Positions 11,401-18,808 of a DNA stretch of 64,000 nt are shown piece after piece (position 1 is the stretch's first letter; every line of letters starts with the position of its first letter). The notes beneath the pieces are model-generated. The model saw nothing but the letters and a program-made list of their open reading frames with translations. It was not told the origin of the DNA and made no database searches. Both the position numbers and the translations under genes were made by a program. The stretch lies in assembly GCA_018269075.1 (NCBI GenBank), contig JAFDVJ010000011.1, forward strand, positions 110,584 to 174,583, in the 5' to 3' direction. Origin of the DNA: Acidobacteriota bacterium. Its GTDB lineage: Bacteria > Acidobacteriota > Blastocatellia > Pyrinomonadales > Pyrinomonadaceae.

Positions 11401-14400
11401 GAAGCGAACAACGTCTCGGCGGCGGCCGCGATCACGACGGTCGCGATCAACGTGCTGCCTCTCGACACGCCGGTCTCGACGACGCTCGAAAACGGCGCCG
11501 AGAAATTCTACAAATTCACGACCGACCCGTTCGAATCGATCATCTACACCCTGACGACCGATACGCCTTCGCGTTCGAACGAGCTTTTGACGAACTTCGG
11601 AACGATCGCCGGCCGCGCCGATTACGATTATCAGGGCGACCGGCCGAACGAGGGAAACCAGCGGACGTTCATTCCCGAAACGCGGGACGGCAGCTATTAT
11701 TCGCTCGTCCGAACCGATCTCATCCCGACGAGCTTCGCCGGCAGCTTCGACAAAACGGCGCCGCCGTCCGGGGCCGGAAAAAATTTGGGCACGCCGGTTC
11801 CGCCGCAGAACATCACCCTCAAAGCGCAGGTCCTGCCGTTTTCGATCGCCCGCATTTCGCCGGCCGAAGCCGGAAACGAAGGCTTCGCGACCTTAACGAT
11901 CGAGGGCGCGAAATTCCAGCCGGGCGCGAGCGTCAGACTGGTCTCGGCCGCCAATGTCGAGATCGCGCCGCTCAAGACCGACGTTCTCGCGGGAAGGATT
12001 CTCGCGCTTTTCCAGCTCAGGGACGCGGCCGCCGGACTCTATGACGTGGCCGTCACGAACCCCGACAACCAGATGACGACGCTCGCCGACGGCTTTCGGA
12101 TCGTCGCCGGCGGCGGCGGCTCGACCCGGCTCAATATCAACGGCCCCGGCACGACGCGCGGCGGCCGCACGCGCTACACGTTTTCCGTCACCAACGACGG
12201 CCTCAACGATATGCTGCTCGTTCCGATGGTCATCAAGATGCCGGCGGCCTGGAGCTATGAGATCGACCGCGGAAATTACCGGCCCGATCTGATTTACGAC
12301 TTCCTCCCGTCGGGCTACGACGTTTCGCAGCTGCCGCCGTCCGTCATCGAACAGGGCGGAACGCGGTTGATCATGCTGTTCACGCCGATCCTGCGCAGCA
12401 AACGAACCGTCAGCGTCAATGTCGATATGGTGCTGCCGGCCACGGTCTTCAGCAACGAGGTCTCGTTCTTCACGCTGCCGCCGCTGGCCGACTGGCAAAA
12501 TCTGGCCAGCCGGACTCAAACCGGCACGCTGCCGCGCGGGCTTTTCAAAAATACGGCGCTCGAGAACGCCGATTTGAATCTTCAGAACTGTCTGCTCGAA
12601 GTGCTGCGTAAATTTATCTTCATCGTTTTATCGGATCTGCTTCCCGGCGACTGCGTCGGAGCGGCCTGGGGCGGACTGGCGACGATGATCGACACGGCCT
12701 TCGGGGCTTACGCGAAAGGGTCGGGCTATTCGGAATGGGACGGCGTCGGCGATCTCGGGGGCCTGCTGTTTTCGACTCTCGGGAATCTCGCGGAACATTG
12801 TCTCGACGAAGTCGTGCCGTGGTTCAAGACGGTCGACGCGATCCTCAAATGGGGCAAGCTGCTGCTCGATCTGGCCGAATGCTACCGGCAGTACCGGGAC
12901 GATCCGAGTTCGTATCTGAACAAGGGAATCCACCGGCCGTATTCGTTTGACCCGAACGAAAAGATCGGCCCTGACGGTTTCGGCGCCGAGAAGTTCATCC
13001 CCGTCAATCAGCCGCTGCTTTATCGAATAAACTTCGAAAATCTGGCTTCGGCCTCCGCGCCGGCGCAGCAAATCCGGATCACCGACGTGCTGCCGCCGAC
13101 GCTCGATCCGCGAACCGTCCGGCTCAAAGAGATCGGCTTCAAACAAAACCGCTACGTCGTCCCCGACAATCAGGCGTTTTATCAAACCCGCGTGCAGCTC
13201 GGCGAGGATCTGAACAATCTGAAAGCGGATATCTCGGCCGGACTGGACGTTCTCAACGGACAAATTTTCTGGACCGTCACGGCGATCGATCCGGCGACCG
13301 GCGACCGGCCCGACGATCCGCTGGTCGGAATTCTGCCGCCGAACAACGAGAATAGCGACGGCGAGGGCTTCGTGACGTTCACCGTCGAGGCGAAACCGGG
13401 TTTCCCGAACCGAACCGCGGTCGGCAATTTTGCGACCATTTATTTCGACGAAAACGAGCCGATCGTCACGAACACGACCTCGAATCTGCTCGACAGCGTG
13501 ATCCCGGCGAGCGCGGTCGCGCCGCTTCCGGCGACTTCGGATTCGCCCGTCATCGATCTTAACTGGTCGGGCACCGACGACGCGGACGGCTCCGGCTTTA
13601 GTGGCTACACCATTTTCTATTCCGAAGACGGCGGAAATTATCGTCCGCTCGTCGCCGGCACGACCGCGACCGGCATACAGTTTGTCGGCAATTGGGGCAA
13701 AAGCTATCGTTTCTATTCCGTCGCTTCGGACAACGCCGGAAACGTCGAGGCCCCGCCGGTCACGCCCGACGCCGTCGTCACGATTCTCGGCGGCGACACC
13801 GAGGGCGACCTCGCGCCGCGTCCGAACGGCAGCGACGGACAGGTTTCAGTCGCCGACGTCACGCAGGCTCGACGGTTTGCCGCCGGGCTGGACACGAATT
13901 TTCTGTACAACGAATTTCAGCGGACCGACGCCGCGCCGCTCGCGGAAAACGGGGACGGGGCGATTTCGACGGCCGACGTCGTTCAGATCAGACGATTTGC
14001 CGCCGGGCTCGATCAGAAAACCGACGCCGCCGGGCCGAACGAGCCCGCCGGCTTCAATCCGAAAAGGATCGGCGGCCGCAGTTCCGCCCTTCTGCCGCGC
14101 GAGCTGCGCCCGGTCCGGATCGGCCGGGTCGGCAACAAGCTGATTCTCGGCGTCGAGCTCGAGGCGCAGGGCGATGAGGTCGGCGTCGGCTTTACGCTCA
14201 ATTTCGATCCGGCCGTGTTGGGCAACCCGGCGAACGCCTCGCCCGGATCGGGCGCCGGCGGCGCGGCCCTCACCGTCAACGACAGTCAGGCGGCGGCCGG
14301 CCGGCTCGGCGTGATCGTCGACCGCGCGCCGAACGATCCTTTTGCGGCGGGCGTCCGGCAGATATTGTCGGTCGAATTCGACATTTTAATGCCGAATCAG

Positions 14401-14775
14401 CCCGCTTCGGCAATCGGTTTCGGCAGCTCGCCGGTCCTGTCCGAGATCGTCGACGGCGGCGCCAATTCGTTAACGGCGGTGTTTTCGAACCGGTCGATCT
14501 CGCTGGTGACGCCGACGGCCGCCGGCGTCACGGTCGCCGGGCGAGTCGTTTCGGCCGCCGGCGGCCCGCCCGTCCGCGCGAAGGTCGTCATCGCCGACAG
14601 CCGCGGAAATTCGCGGACGGCGGTCGCGAACTCCTTCGGCAGCTTCCGCTTTACCGACGTTCCGAGCGGCGAAACATACGTCGTCACGGTCGTTTCGAAA
14701 GGCGGCCGTTTCACGCCGCGGGTAATCGGCGTCACCGATTCGATCACCGATCTGGTCCTGAATGAAGACCCCTGA
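5473..14775 (+). CDS. Giant exported CARDB-repeat protein with beta-propeller, dockerin-like and cohesin-like domains
   Basis: This 3100-residue secreted or surface protein begins with a signal/anchor helix (residues about 10-45, ending before an AQGSSPAARP linker). Residues about 119-375 hold TolB/WD40-like propeller blades, with repeated SPDGTKI motifs. A beta domain follows to about 480. Twelve CARDB adhesion-type repeats run from about 486 to 1995, each opening with a PDL-type motif such as RPDLTITNITAP. Later parts are a PPC-like region, an IPT/TIG-like domain (about 2116-2210), a segment with SFDPNEK typical of bacterial surface repeat proteins (near 2491), an FN3-like domain (about 2676-2772), two dockerin-like calcium loops each followed by RRFAAGLD (about 2776-2852), a cohesin-like domain (about 2877-3012) and a carboxypeptidase-regulatory-like domain at the C-terminus. 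Its role is probably adhesion or matrix building. No catalytic domain was seen. Confidence 0.85.
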   Translation: MSLNKSRLTVRLVLAAVVLGTFAVFGLALSGNIASFESLFAAAARAQGSSPAARPAPPKSDPETDKPAPDRPQNLGGTDGKIIFGTGAPTNALEYGNGRISAIDPVPGSTAEVLSATKDLEPQWSPDGKKIVFISTRDGSDPDWEPEELTNREIYIMNADGTDQRRLTYNAVPEAQPIFSPDGTKILYVRGIDINNPTNSAVYSMNLDGSGETLLFDEGCLPIIFNGDQKKNPKSGGAQNYYPGIIGIDTPNYSPDQSNIIFGYFNEAYRFDAQTGTCSLLAYGDAPTEPRYSPDGTKILINSAGFRVLNASGATIETYNPPNYVSGASWSPDGNRVAYFGSDPGSGIWTMDLNTQTVEQVYATTSDVLFAGMAWKIPATAVPDVSLSLSPRYSVAGGETVQGVVHVNPAAYPAGGTFALGQAGLVGVISLPQTSVTVPAGGTSAVFDIETIPYPATSNIYRSADVVITNQPTPARTTVSVRPQRPDLRVTNITTPATINLGAAFNASWTVENIGPAGTINGFTDRVYFSTDNQLDAGDTLLSTLSNAALGAGQQRVNTRSITLDHNLRPANQQNYLIVYTNSSSAVDEDGRYENNLSVQPIQIVTPDLTIENLTAPAQIEAGVNFNVSFTIRSAGAPTGTSFTTRLYMSFDETLENADDVLLSTFTDTAATAGQTISKTATNRVIPTTPVRPDSQGKIYVKVDANDVIHEGPAGETNNITSQNVPFFYHVPDLQVSSVTAPAEVDSQTAFSLQWTDLNAGTRNAGTFSDRVYFSTDDQVGGDTLLGTFSLTGGIAASVSANRTQNITIPTTAVSQTGDYYVYVQTDATSVIDEGANETNNIRFQPLRVRRLAPDAVIENLTVPAEIEAGVNYTFSYNVRNAGAATTAVAFENRLYFSPDQTIGNADDILLNSYTQTAMAAGQTVTKTFSNVKIPTVPVLPDSQAIVYVKADFNNAINEGTVGEANNTASAGVPFFYRVPDLQVASTGAPAEVDSDTAFAMQWTTVNAGNRGAAVFADKVYFSLDNQVGSDVEIGSFNLTGGLSAGESANRIQNVTIPTNVLSQTGNYYVYVKADGGDGIDEGVNENNNIRFQPVRVRRLLRPDLTITNITAPAAAFFDQTIQVQWTVTNSGQGPTNAAQWSDKVFLSTGQSTSSTAHVATANSISALNPGESYTTSATFKVPRGYNGTYLFTIKTDVSGALNEENAANNILTRPIQINVPPLPDLIVESVQVPVAEAFAGQELAVGYTIRNQGTDSAYSWRDRVYLSRDTTLNTGQDKLIFTTDGYDSGTLDANQSRTMLTRNHIAGTANPVQYTTMRLPADVSGLWYVFIVTDYADDVYEFTNENNNTNYDSVQPGAPLNILITPPDLVVPNQIAAPAAGSGGQNIPVDFTVKNQGAFNASANLFHAVYLSTDQTFDAEDDTLLGSIRDEDFFAPAAEHPLTMNVRLPDCLADGTYYLFAVADYNNRQNEFDPNYDAEANNAGPPKPIQLTTPPVDLQISNVQISPPITTAGQPANLTWTVTNAGTAATRTNWTDKIILNSVAGFAPVTLNVYQRIGSLAPGASYTNTATINLPSYLQGDYFIAFTTDSENTVAECGASENNNSFRTPDFAVTGVLPDLVVDSVTVPTAAVVGASFDVQYVVRNNAQAMSAPPGGWRDAIYLSTNATLNNTDRRIGETINAFPLGAGQTYQKQVSVTPQNVAAGNYYILVVADDDRDVYEGYSGTAPEENNLRASIPISLTSPDVDLTAAVNSVSTPTYAGSYVNVSWTVANNGSTPTQGDVWYDHAILSRDAIYDSSDVNLGGRRHSGALGAGQNYQSTSSFLLPNGLTGDYNIFIVTDRSGYIVENLENNNISPPYAVNLELPPPADLNITNVSPPPAVNLGETASFSWTVQNTGANAVSGRWRDTVYLSRDVFWDSGDVLIGQRDFDSGTTAVPPNGTYTATASFKISTVEEGTYYVIVRTDAQNRIRETNEANNVSAAAAITTVAINVLPLDTPVSTTLENGAEKFYKFTTDPFESIIYTLTTDTPSRSNELLTNFGTIAGRADYDYQGDRPNEGNQRTFIPETRDGSYYSLVRTDLIPTSFAGSFDKTAPPSGAGKNLGTPVPPQNITLKAQVLPFSIARISPAEAGNEGFATLTIEGAKFQPGASVRLVSAANVEIAPLKTDVLAGRILALFQLRDAAAGLYDVAVTNPDNQMTTLADGFRIVAGGGGSTRLNINGPGTTRGGRTRYTFSVTNDGLNDMLLVPMVIKMPAAWSYEIDRGNYRPDLIYDFLPSGYDVSQLPPSVIEQGGTRLIMLFTPILRSKRTVSVNVDMVLPATVFSNEVSFFTLPPLADWQNLASRTQTGTLPRGLFKNTALENADLNLQNCLLEVLRKFIFIVLSDLLPGDCVGAAWGGLATMIDTAFGAYAKGSGYSEWDGVGDLGGLLFSTLGNLAEHCLDEVVPWFKTVDAILKWGKLLLDLAECYRQYRDDPSSYLNKGIHRPYSFDPNEKIGPDGFGAEKFIPVNQPLLYRINFENLASASAPAQQIRITDVLPPTLDPRTVRLKEIGFKQNRYVVPDNQAFYQTRVQLGEDLNNLKADISAGLDVLNGQIFWTVTAIDPATGDRPDDPLVGILPPNNENSDGEGFVTFTVEAKPGFPNRTAVGNFATIYFDENEPIVTNTTSNLLDSVIPASAVAPLPATSDSPVIDLNWSGTDDADGSGFSGYTIFYSEDGGNYRPLVAGTTATGIQFVGNWGKSYRFYSVASDNAGNVEAPPVTPDAVVTILGGDTEGDLAPRPNGSDGQVSVADVTQARRFAAGLDTNFLYNEFQRTDAAPLAENGDGAISTADVVQIRRFAAGLDQKTDAAGPNEPAGFNPKRIGGRSSALLPRELRPVRIGRVGNKLILGVELEAQGDEVGVGFTLNFDPAVLGNPANASPGSGAGGAALTVNDSQAAAGRLGVIVDRAPNDPFAAGVRQILSVEFDILMPNQPASAIGFGSSPVLSEIVDGGANSLTAVFSNRSISLVTPTAAGVTVAGRVVSAAGGPPVRAKVVIADSRGNSRTAVANSFGSFRFTDVPSGETYVVTVVSKGGRFTPRVIGVTDSITDLVLNEDP

Positions 14776-14783
14776 AACCCGCG

Positions 14784-14816
14784 CGGCGGCCCGGCCCGGC
14801 GATTTTCCGGCCGCCG
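14784..14816 (+). terminator. Possible GC-rich hairpin after the CARDB gene
   Basis: A perfect 8-bp stem, CGGCGGCC with GGCCGCCG, encloses a 17-nt loop starting 8 bp after the stop codon. No T-run follows, so an intrinsic terminator is only weakly supported. Confidence 0.3.
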
Positions 14817-14935
14817 CCCGTCTCCGGAGTGATAGCCGGCGTCAGGATAAGTTATGATGTTTTTTTCGGGCGAATCTCAAATTTCGGAGCATTACCGTTA
14901 AAAAGATTGAAGGAACCGGAAGGATCGATTTGACC

Positions 14936-15027
14936 GGCCGCGGATGACGCGGATTGGCGCGGGTTTTCACGGATTTATCTTCAAAATCCGTGTCCAATCC
15001 GCGTCAGTCGGCGTCAATCCGGGGCCT
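14936..15027. repeat. Intergenic inverted repeat, GCGGATGACGCGG family, copy 1
   Basis: The left arm (14936-14976) and right arm (14983-15027) are imperfect reverse complements built from a repeated GCGGAT/GCGGGT-type word, with a six-base loop. A related hairpin with the same GGCCGCGGATGACGCGGATT core lies at 29726-29820. It sits between the convergent CARDB and SBBP genes and is the only notable structure in the 342-bp gap 14776-15117 apart from the GC hairpin after the CARDB stop. Confidence 0.75.
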
Positions 15028-15117
15028 GTTTTTTCGGCCTCAATCAACCGTCATTCGACTTCGGTCAGCGATCTCAAGACCGGTTTCGATCCCGCGGCGG
15101 CGCGGGAGATCGGCCGG

Positions 15118-18100
15118 TCATCGCATTTTGGTGATCGGAATATCGGTCGGGAGTCCGAAGGCGCTCGCCGCCGATTTTCCGTCGGGGAAAAGCCGGTACC
15201 AAATTCCGCCGCGGTAGACCGCCTGTTCGAGACGGCCGTCGCCGTTGTAATCGGCCGGGATCGGTTTGTCCGTGCCGAGCCCGTACCGAACCGCGTGATA
15301 TTCGCCGTCGAAATTGTCGAGCCAGTGCCACGTTCCGTCCGCCGGCCGGAAAACCGCCGTGTCGGGCCGCCCGTCGCCGTCGAAATCCGCGGCCGAAGGA
15401 ATGTCGCCGGCCGTTCCGAACTGAAAGATCGACGGCTGTCCGTTCGAAGAATTCAGACGATACCAGACGCCGTCTCTGAACACGGCAAGATCGGCCCGGC
15501 CGTCCGAATCGAAATCGGCGGGCACGGGCCGGTCGCTCGCGATTCCCCATTGAATTGCCGAATAATCGCCGGTGGCGGAGCTGATCCGATGCCAGACGCC
15601 GTCCGACGGGCGGAAAACGGCGATGTCCGTCTTTCCGTCGCCGTCGAAATCCGCCGGCACGGGAACATCGCCGTTCGTCCCGAAATTCATCGCAAAGAAT
15701 CCGCCATCCGACGAATTGAGCCGGTACCAGACGCCGGTCGACGGTCTGAAGACCGAGATGTCGGCGCGGCGGTCGCCGTCAAAATCCTCGGCGATCGGGA
15801 TGTCGCCGGCCGTTCCGAATCTGACGACGCGCAGCCTGCCGGTCTGCGATTCCTCGATGTACCAGTTGCCTTCCGACGGGCGGAAGACGGCGAGATCCGT
15901 CTTTCCGTCGCCGTCGAAGTCCTGAACCGGCCGCGAAACGGCGGGGCGCGCCGCGAAATTGATGTTGAGATCGGAAGTCATCAGGTTGACGATCGCGGTC
16001 GACGGTTCGAAATTGAATCCGTCGCGTTCGGCGTAAACGACGTACATCTCGCCGAGCCGGATGTTGTCGAACCGATAGCCGCCGCCCGCGTCGGTCGTCG
16101 TCGTGCGGACATTGCCGTGAACGTCGACGATCGAGAGCGAGGTGAACGGAAGCCCGATGTTCCCGGCGGTCGAAGTCACCGCCCCGCCGACCGGCCCGTA
16201 GGCGATCGTCGGGCCCGAACTTATCGGGCGGCCAACGAACTGAAGAACATAATTGCCGCCGGGAAAAAGCTCGTAAGTCGAAGGCGTGAAGTTGTAGAGC
16301 GCCGATGTCGCCGAAACCCACGTCGTGCCGGATGACGCCGTATCCGTAAATCCGTAATAGCCCTGCGCGTCGGAAAGCATAAAGCCCGACTGAAGTCCGC
16401 TCATTTGCACCGCGGCATTCGCGATCGGACCGCCGTTGTGATCCATTGCGCGCCCGGAAATTGAATAATCACCCAGCTTGGTGACGAAAGCGTCCCTGCC
16501 GCCGTTTGGTTGAGGCTGTAGAACCTCACTCGTCGACGGAAATCCGGACGTACTCAAAGTCTCGCCGGTGACGAGGATGTTTCCCGATTTATCAATCGCG
16601 ACCGAGTAGGCATTGTCGATTCCGGCGCCGCCGACGAAACTCGAGTAGATCAAGGCCGAACCGGTGCCGTTCAATTTCGTGACAAACGCGTCTTGGCCGC
16701 CGTTATTCGATGTGTCGTATGCGCCGGTCGTAGTTGGAAACCCGGTGAACGTTCCGCCGGTTACGACGGCGTTTCCGGATAAATCGAGCGCGAGGTTCGC
16801 GGGGGTTGCGCCGGCCGTGCCGGAAACGAACGTGGAATAAGAGAGCGCCGAACCCGAAGGGTTCAGTTTTGTAACGAAACCGTCGTAAGTCGTTCCGCTG
16901 TGCGTCGTATCGAACGCGCCTACGGTCGTCGGGTAATCGACCGTTCCATCCGTCGTTTGTCCGCAAATAAAGGCGCCGCCGGAAGAGTCCAGAGCGAGTC
17001 CCGTCGTACTTTCCTCGGCATTGCCGCCAATGTAGGTTGAGTAGGTCAGCGCGGACGCGGTCGGGTTTAGTTTCGTGACGAAAACGTCGGTAAGCCCTCC
17101 GTTATGCGTGGTATCGAAAGCGCCGACGGTTGTTGGAAAGGACGTGCTTCGAGTTGAACCTCCTACGGTTGCGTTCCCCGACGAATCTGTCGCGACTGCC
17201 GTTACGAGATCGATGTCGGAGCTTCCGAGAAATGTCGAGTAAGACAGCGATGTACCTGCCGGATTGAGTTTCAACACAAACCCGTCGTAAAAGCCGCCGT
17301 TAAAAGTCGTGTCGAAGGAGCCGACCGTTGTCGGGAAATTCGAACTCGCCGTGTACCCGACAACAAATGCGTCGCCGCCAGTGTCGATTGTGATTCCATA
17401 ACTCTCGTCGTCGGACGTTCCGCCGATGAACGTGGAGTAAGAGAGCGCCGAACCGGTGGCGTTGAGTTTCGTCGCGAAGGCGTCGAATGATCCTCCTCCG
17501 AAAACGGTATCAAACGCGCCTGGCGTAGTCGGAAAATTAGCGGAGCTTGTCCCGCCGGTGACGAAAGCGTTGCCTGACGAGTCGACCGTCAGTCCCTCAA
17601 GTCGGTCGTCAGCCGTACCGCCGATGAACGTCGAATAAATCAGACTCGACCCTGGAGCAGTCATTTTCACGACGAAGGCGTCGACATCGCCATTCGCACC
17701 AGTATCGAATGTCCCGGTCGTCGTCGGGAACCCGATTGAGCTTGTGCGTCCCGCGACGTAAATATTCCCGGCGGCGTCAACCTCAATGCCGTATCCCGTT
17801 TCGTCGTCGATCCCGCCGAGAAACGTCGAGAACGAGAGGTTTGACAGATTCACCGACGGATCGATCGTCAGCGGTTTCGTGCGGTCGTATTCGCCGACGC
17901 CGAACTTAACCGAGAACGACTTCGCGCCGTTGTCGGCGAGTTTCGGTTCGAGAACGAAGGCGCTCGCGATCTCGGTTTTGACGCCTTCGGATTCCTGAAA
18001 CGTGAACGGCTTGTTCTGCCGGATCGCGCCGAATTCGGTCGAGATGATGAGGTTTCCGTCGCCGTCGAGCGCGACATCGTCGGCGCCCGTCACGTTCCAT

Positions 18101-18714
18101 TCGACCTGATTCGGATCGGCGTTCGGCTGAATTACGAAGTCATACTGCACGCCGCCCGACTCGCGTCCGCGCCAGACGGCGCCGATTCCGTCATACAGTC
18201 CGTTCATCCGGACCTCGGAATAGTTCGGAATGTCCGTCCGCCAGTTCGATTCCGCGCCCTTGAAATAGTTGGTTTTATGTTCGAGCTGCGCGAGGCCTTC
18301 GGTCGACGAAGTTTCGTTCGCGCCGACGAGCGACATATAAACGGCGGCGGCGCGCGCGGGCGGCCGGTTCGCCAACTCCTCAATTCCGGCCCGCGGATCT
18401 TTTCGCGTCGGCGTCGGCGTCCGATTTCGCTCGCGAACGACGTAAACCGCGTCGCGATCCGTCAGAAACAGATCGTAACCGCTCGTCCCGCGCGCGAAAT
18501 ACCGCGCCTTTGAATTAAACTGACCGCGGTTTTCCTCGAAGTAGACGTTCGTCCGGCCGAGATTTTCGATTGCCCGCTCGTTCGCAGCGGGCGAAACCGC
18601 GGCGTGCGATTCTGCACCCGCCGCCGAAGCCCCGGGCAAAACGACGCCCGTGTAAATCAGCGATGCCGTCAACGTCATCGCCGCCAACCGTTTGATCCTT
18701 GAAATTTTCCTCAT
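15118..18714 (-). CDS. Exported SBBP-repeat / FG-GAP-repeat protein
   Basis: This 1198-residue secreted protein has a strong ribosome binding site (GGAGGAG) just upstream of its ATG and a signal peptide in residues about 1-32. Residues about 45-290 resemble the N-terminal domain that typically precedes SBBP repeats (ENRGQFNSKARYF, NGLYDGIGAVWRG). Seven SBBP beta-propeller repeats follow, recognisable by LSYSTFIGG and DSSGNAFVTG motifs. Two carboxypeptidase-regulatory-like domains come next, then six FG-GAP/VCBS-type repeats with DFDGDGKTDIAVFRP calcium-binding motifs to the C-terminus. All parts are beta-rich, so a surface adhesion or scaffold role is likely; no enzyme domain was seen. The SBBP stretch has visibly less GC-biased codons than its neighbours. 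Confidence 0.87.
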   Translation of the reverse strand: MRKISRIKRLAAMTLTASLIYTGVVLPGASAAGAESHAAVSPAANERAIENLGRTNVYFEENRGQFNSKARYFARGTSGYDLFLTDRDAVYVVRERNRTPTPTRKDPRAGIEELANRPPARAAAVYMSLVGANETSSTEGLAQLEHKTNYFKGAESNWRTDIPNYSEVRMNGLYDGIGAVWRGRESGGVQYDFVIQPNADPNQVEWNVTGADDVALDGDGNLIISTEFGAIRQNKPFTFQESEGVKTEIASAFVLEPKLADNGAKSFSVKFGVGEYDRTKPLTIDPSVNLSNLSFSTFLGGIDDETGYGIEVDAAGNIYVAGRTSSIGFPTTTGTFDTGANGDVDAFVVKMTAPGSSLIYSTFIGGTADDRLEGLTVDSSGNAFVTGGTSSANFPTTPGAFDTVFGGGSFDAFATKLNATGSALSYSTFIGGTSDDESYGITIDTGGDAFVVGYTASSNFPTTVGSFDTTFNGGFYDGFVLKLNPAGTSLSYSTFLGSSDIDLVTAVATDSSGNATVGGSTRSTSFPTTVGAFDTTHNGGLTDVFVTKLNPTASALTYSTYIGGNAEESTTGLALDSSGGAFICGQTTDGTVDYPTTVGAFDTTHSGTTYDGFVTKLNPSGSALSYSTFVSGTAGATPANLALDLSGNAVVTGGTFTGFPTTTGAYDTSNNGGQDAFVTKLNGTGSALIYSSFVGGAGIDNAYSVAIDKSGNILVTGETLSTSGFPSTSEVLQPQPNGGRDAFVTKLGDYSISGRAMDHNGGPIANAAVQMSGLQSGFMLSDAQGYYGFTDTASSGTTWVSATSALYNFTPSTYELFPGGNYVLQFVGRPISSGPTIAYGPVGGAVTSTAGNIGLPFTSLSIVDVHGNVRTTTTDAGGGYRFDNIRLGEMYVVYAERDGFNFEPSTAIVNLMTSDLNINFAARPAVSRPVQDFDGDGKTDLAVFRPSEGNWYIEESQTGRLRVVRFGTAGDIPIAEDFDGDRRADISVFRPSTGVWYRLNSSDGGFFAMNFGTNGDVPVPADFDGDGKTDIAVFRPSDGVWHRISSATGDYSAIQWGIASDRPVPADFDSDGRADLAVFRDGVWYRLNSSNGQPSIFQFGTAGDIPSAADFDGDGRPDTAVFRPADGTWHWLDNFDGEYHAVRYGLGTDKPIPADYNGDGRLEQAVYRGGIWYRLFPDGKSAASAFGLPTDIPITKMR

Positions 18715-18808
18715 TTCTCCTCCAATTCGCGCGCAGGGCCGGAAGTTGAACTGCGAAAGGGCCGGGCTCTGCGCGTGATCGGCCCTTTCACGTCGAATTT
18801 CGGCAAAG

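Noticed and set aside
5473-14775. Cellulosome scaffold
   Set aside because: Dockerin-like and cohesin-like domains are present but there are no glycoside hydrolases or carbohydrate-binding modules nearby.
14944-16335. 463-codon plus-strand frame opposite the SBBP gene
   Set aside because: Its repeats mirror the FG-GAP repeats on the other strand; no signal or motif.
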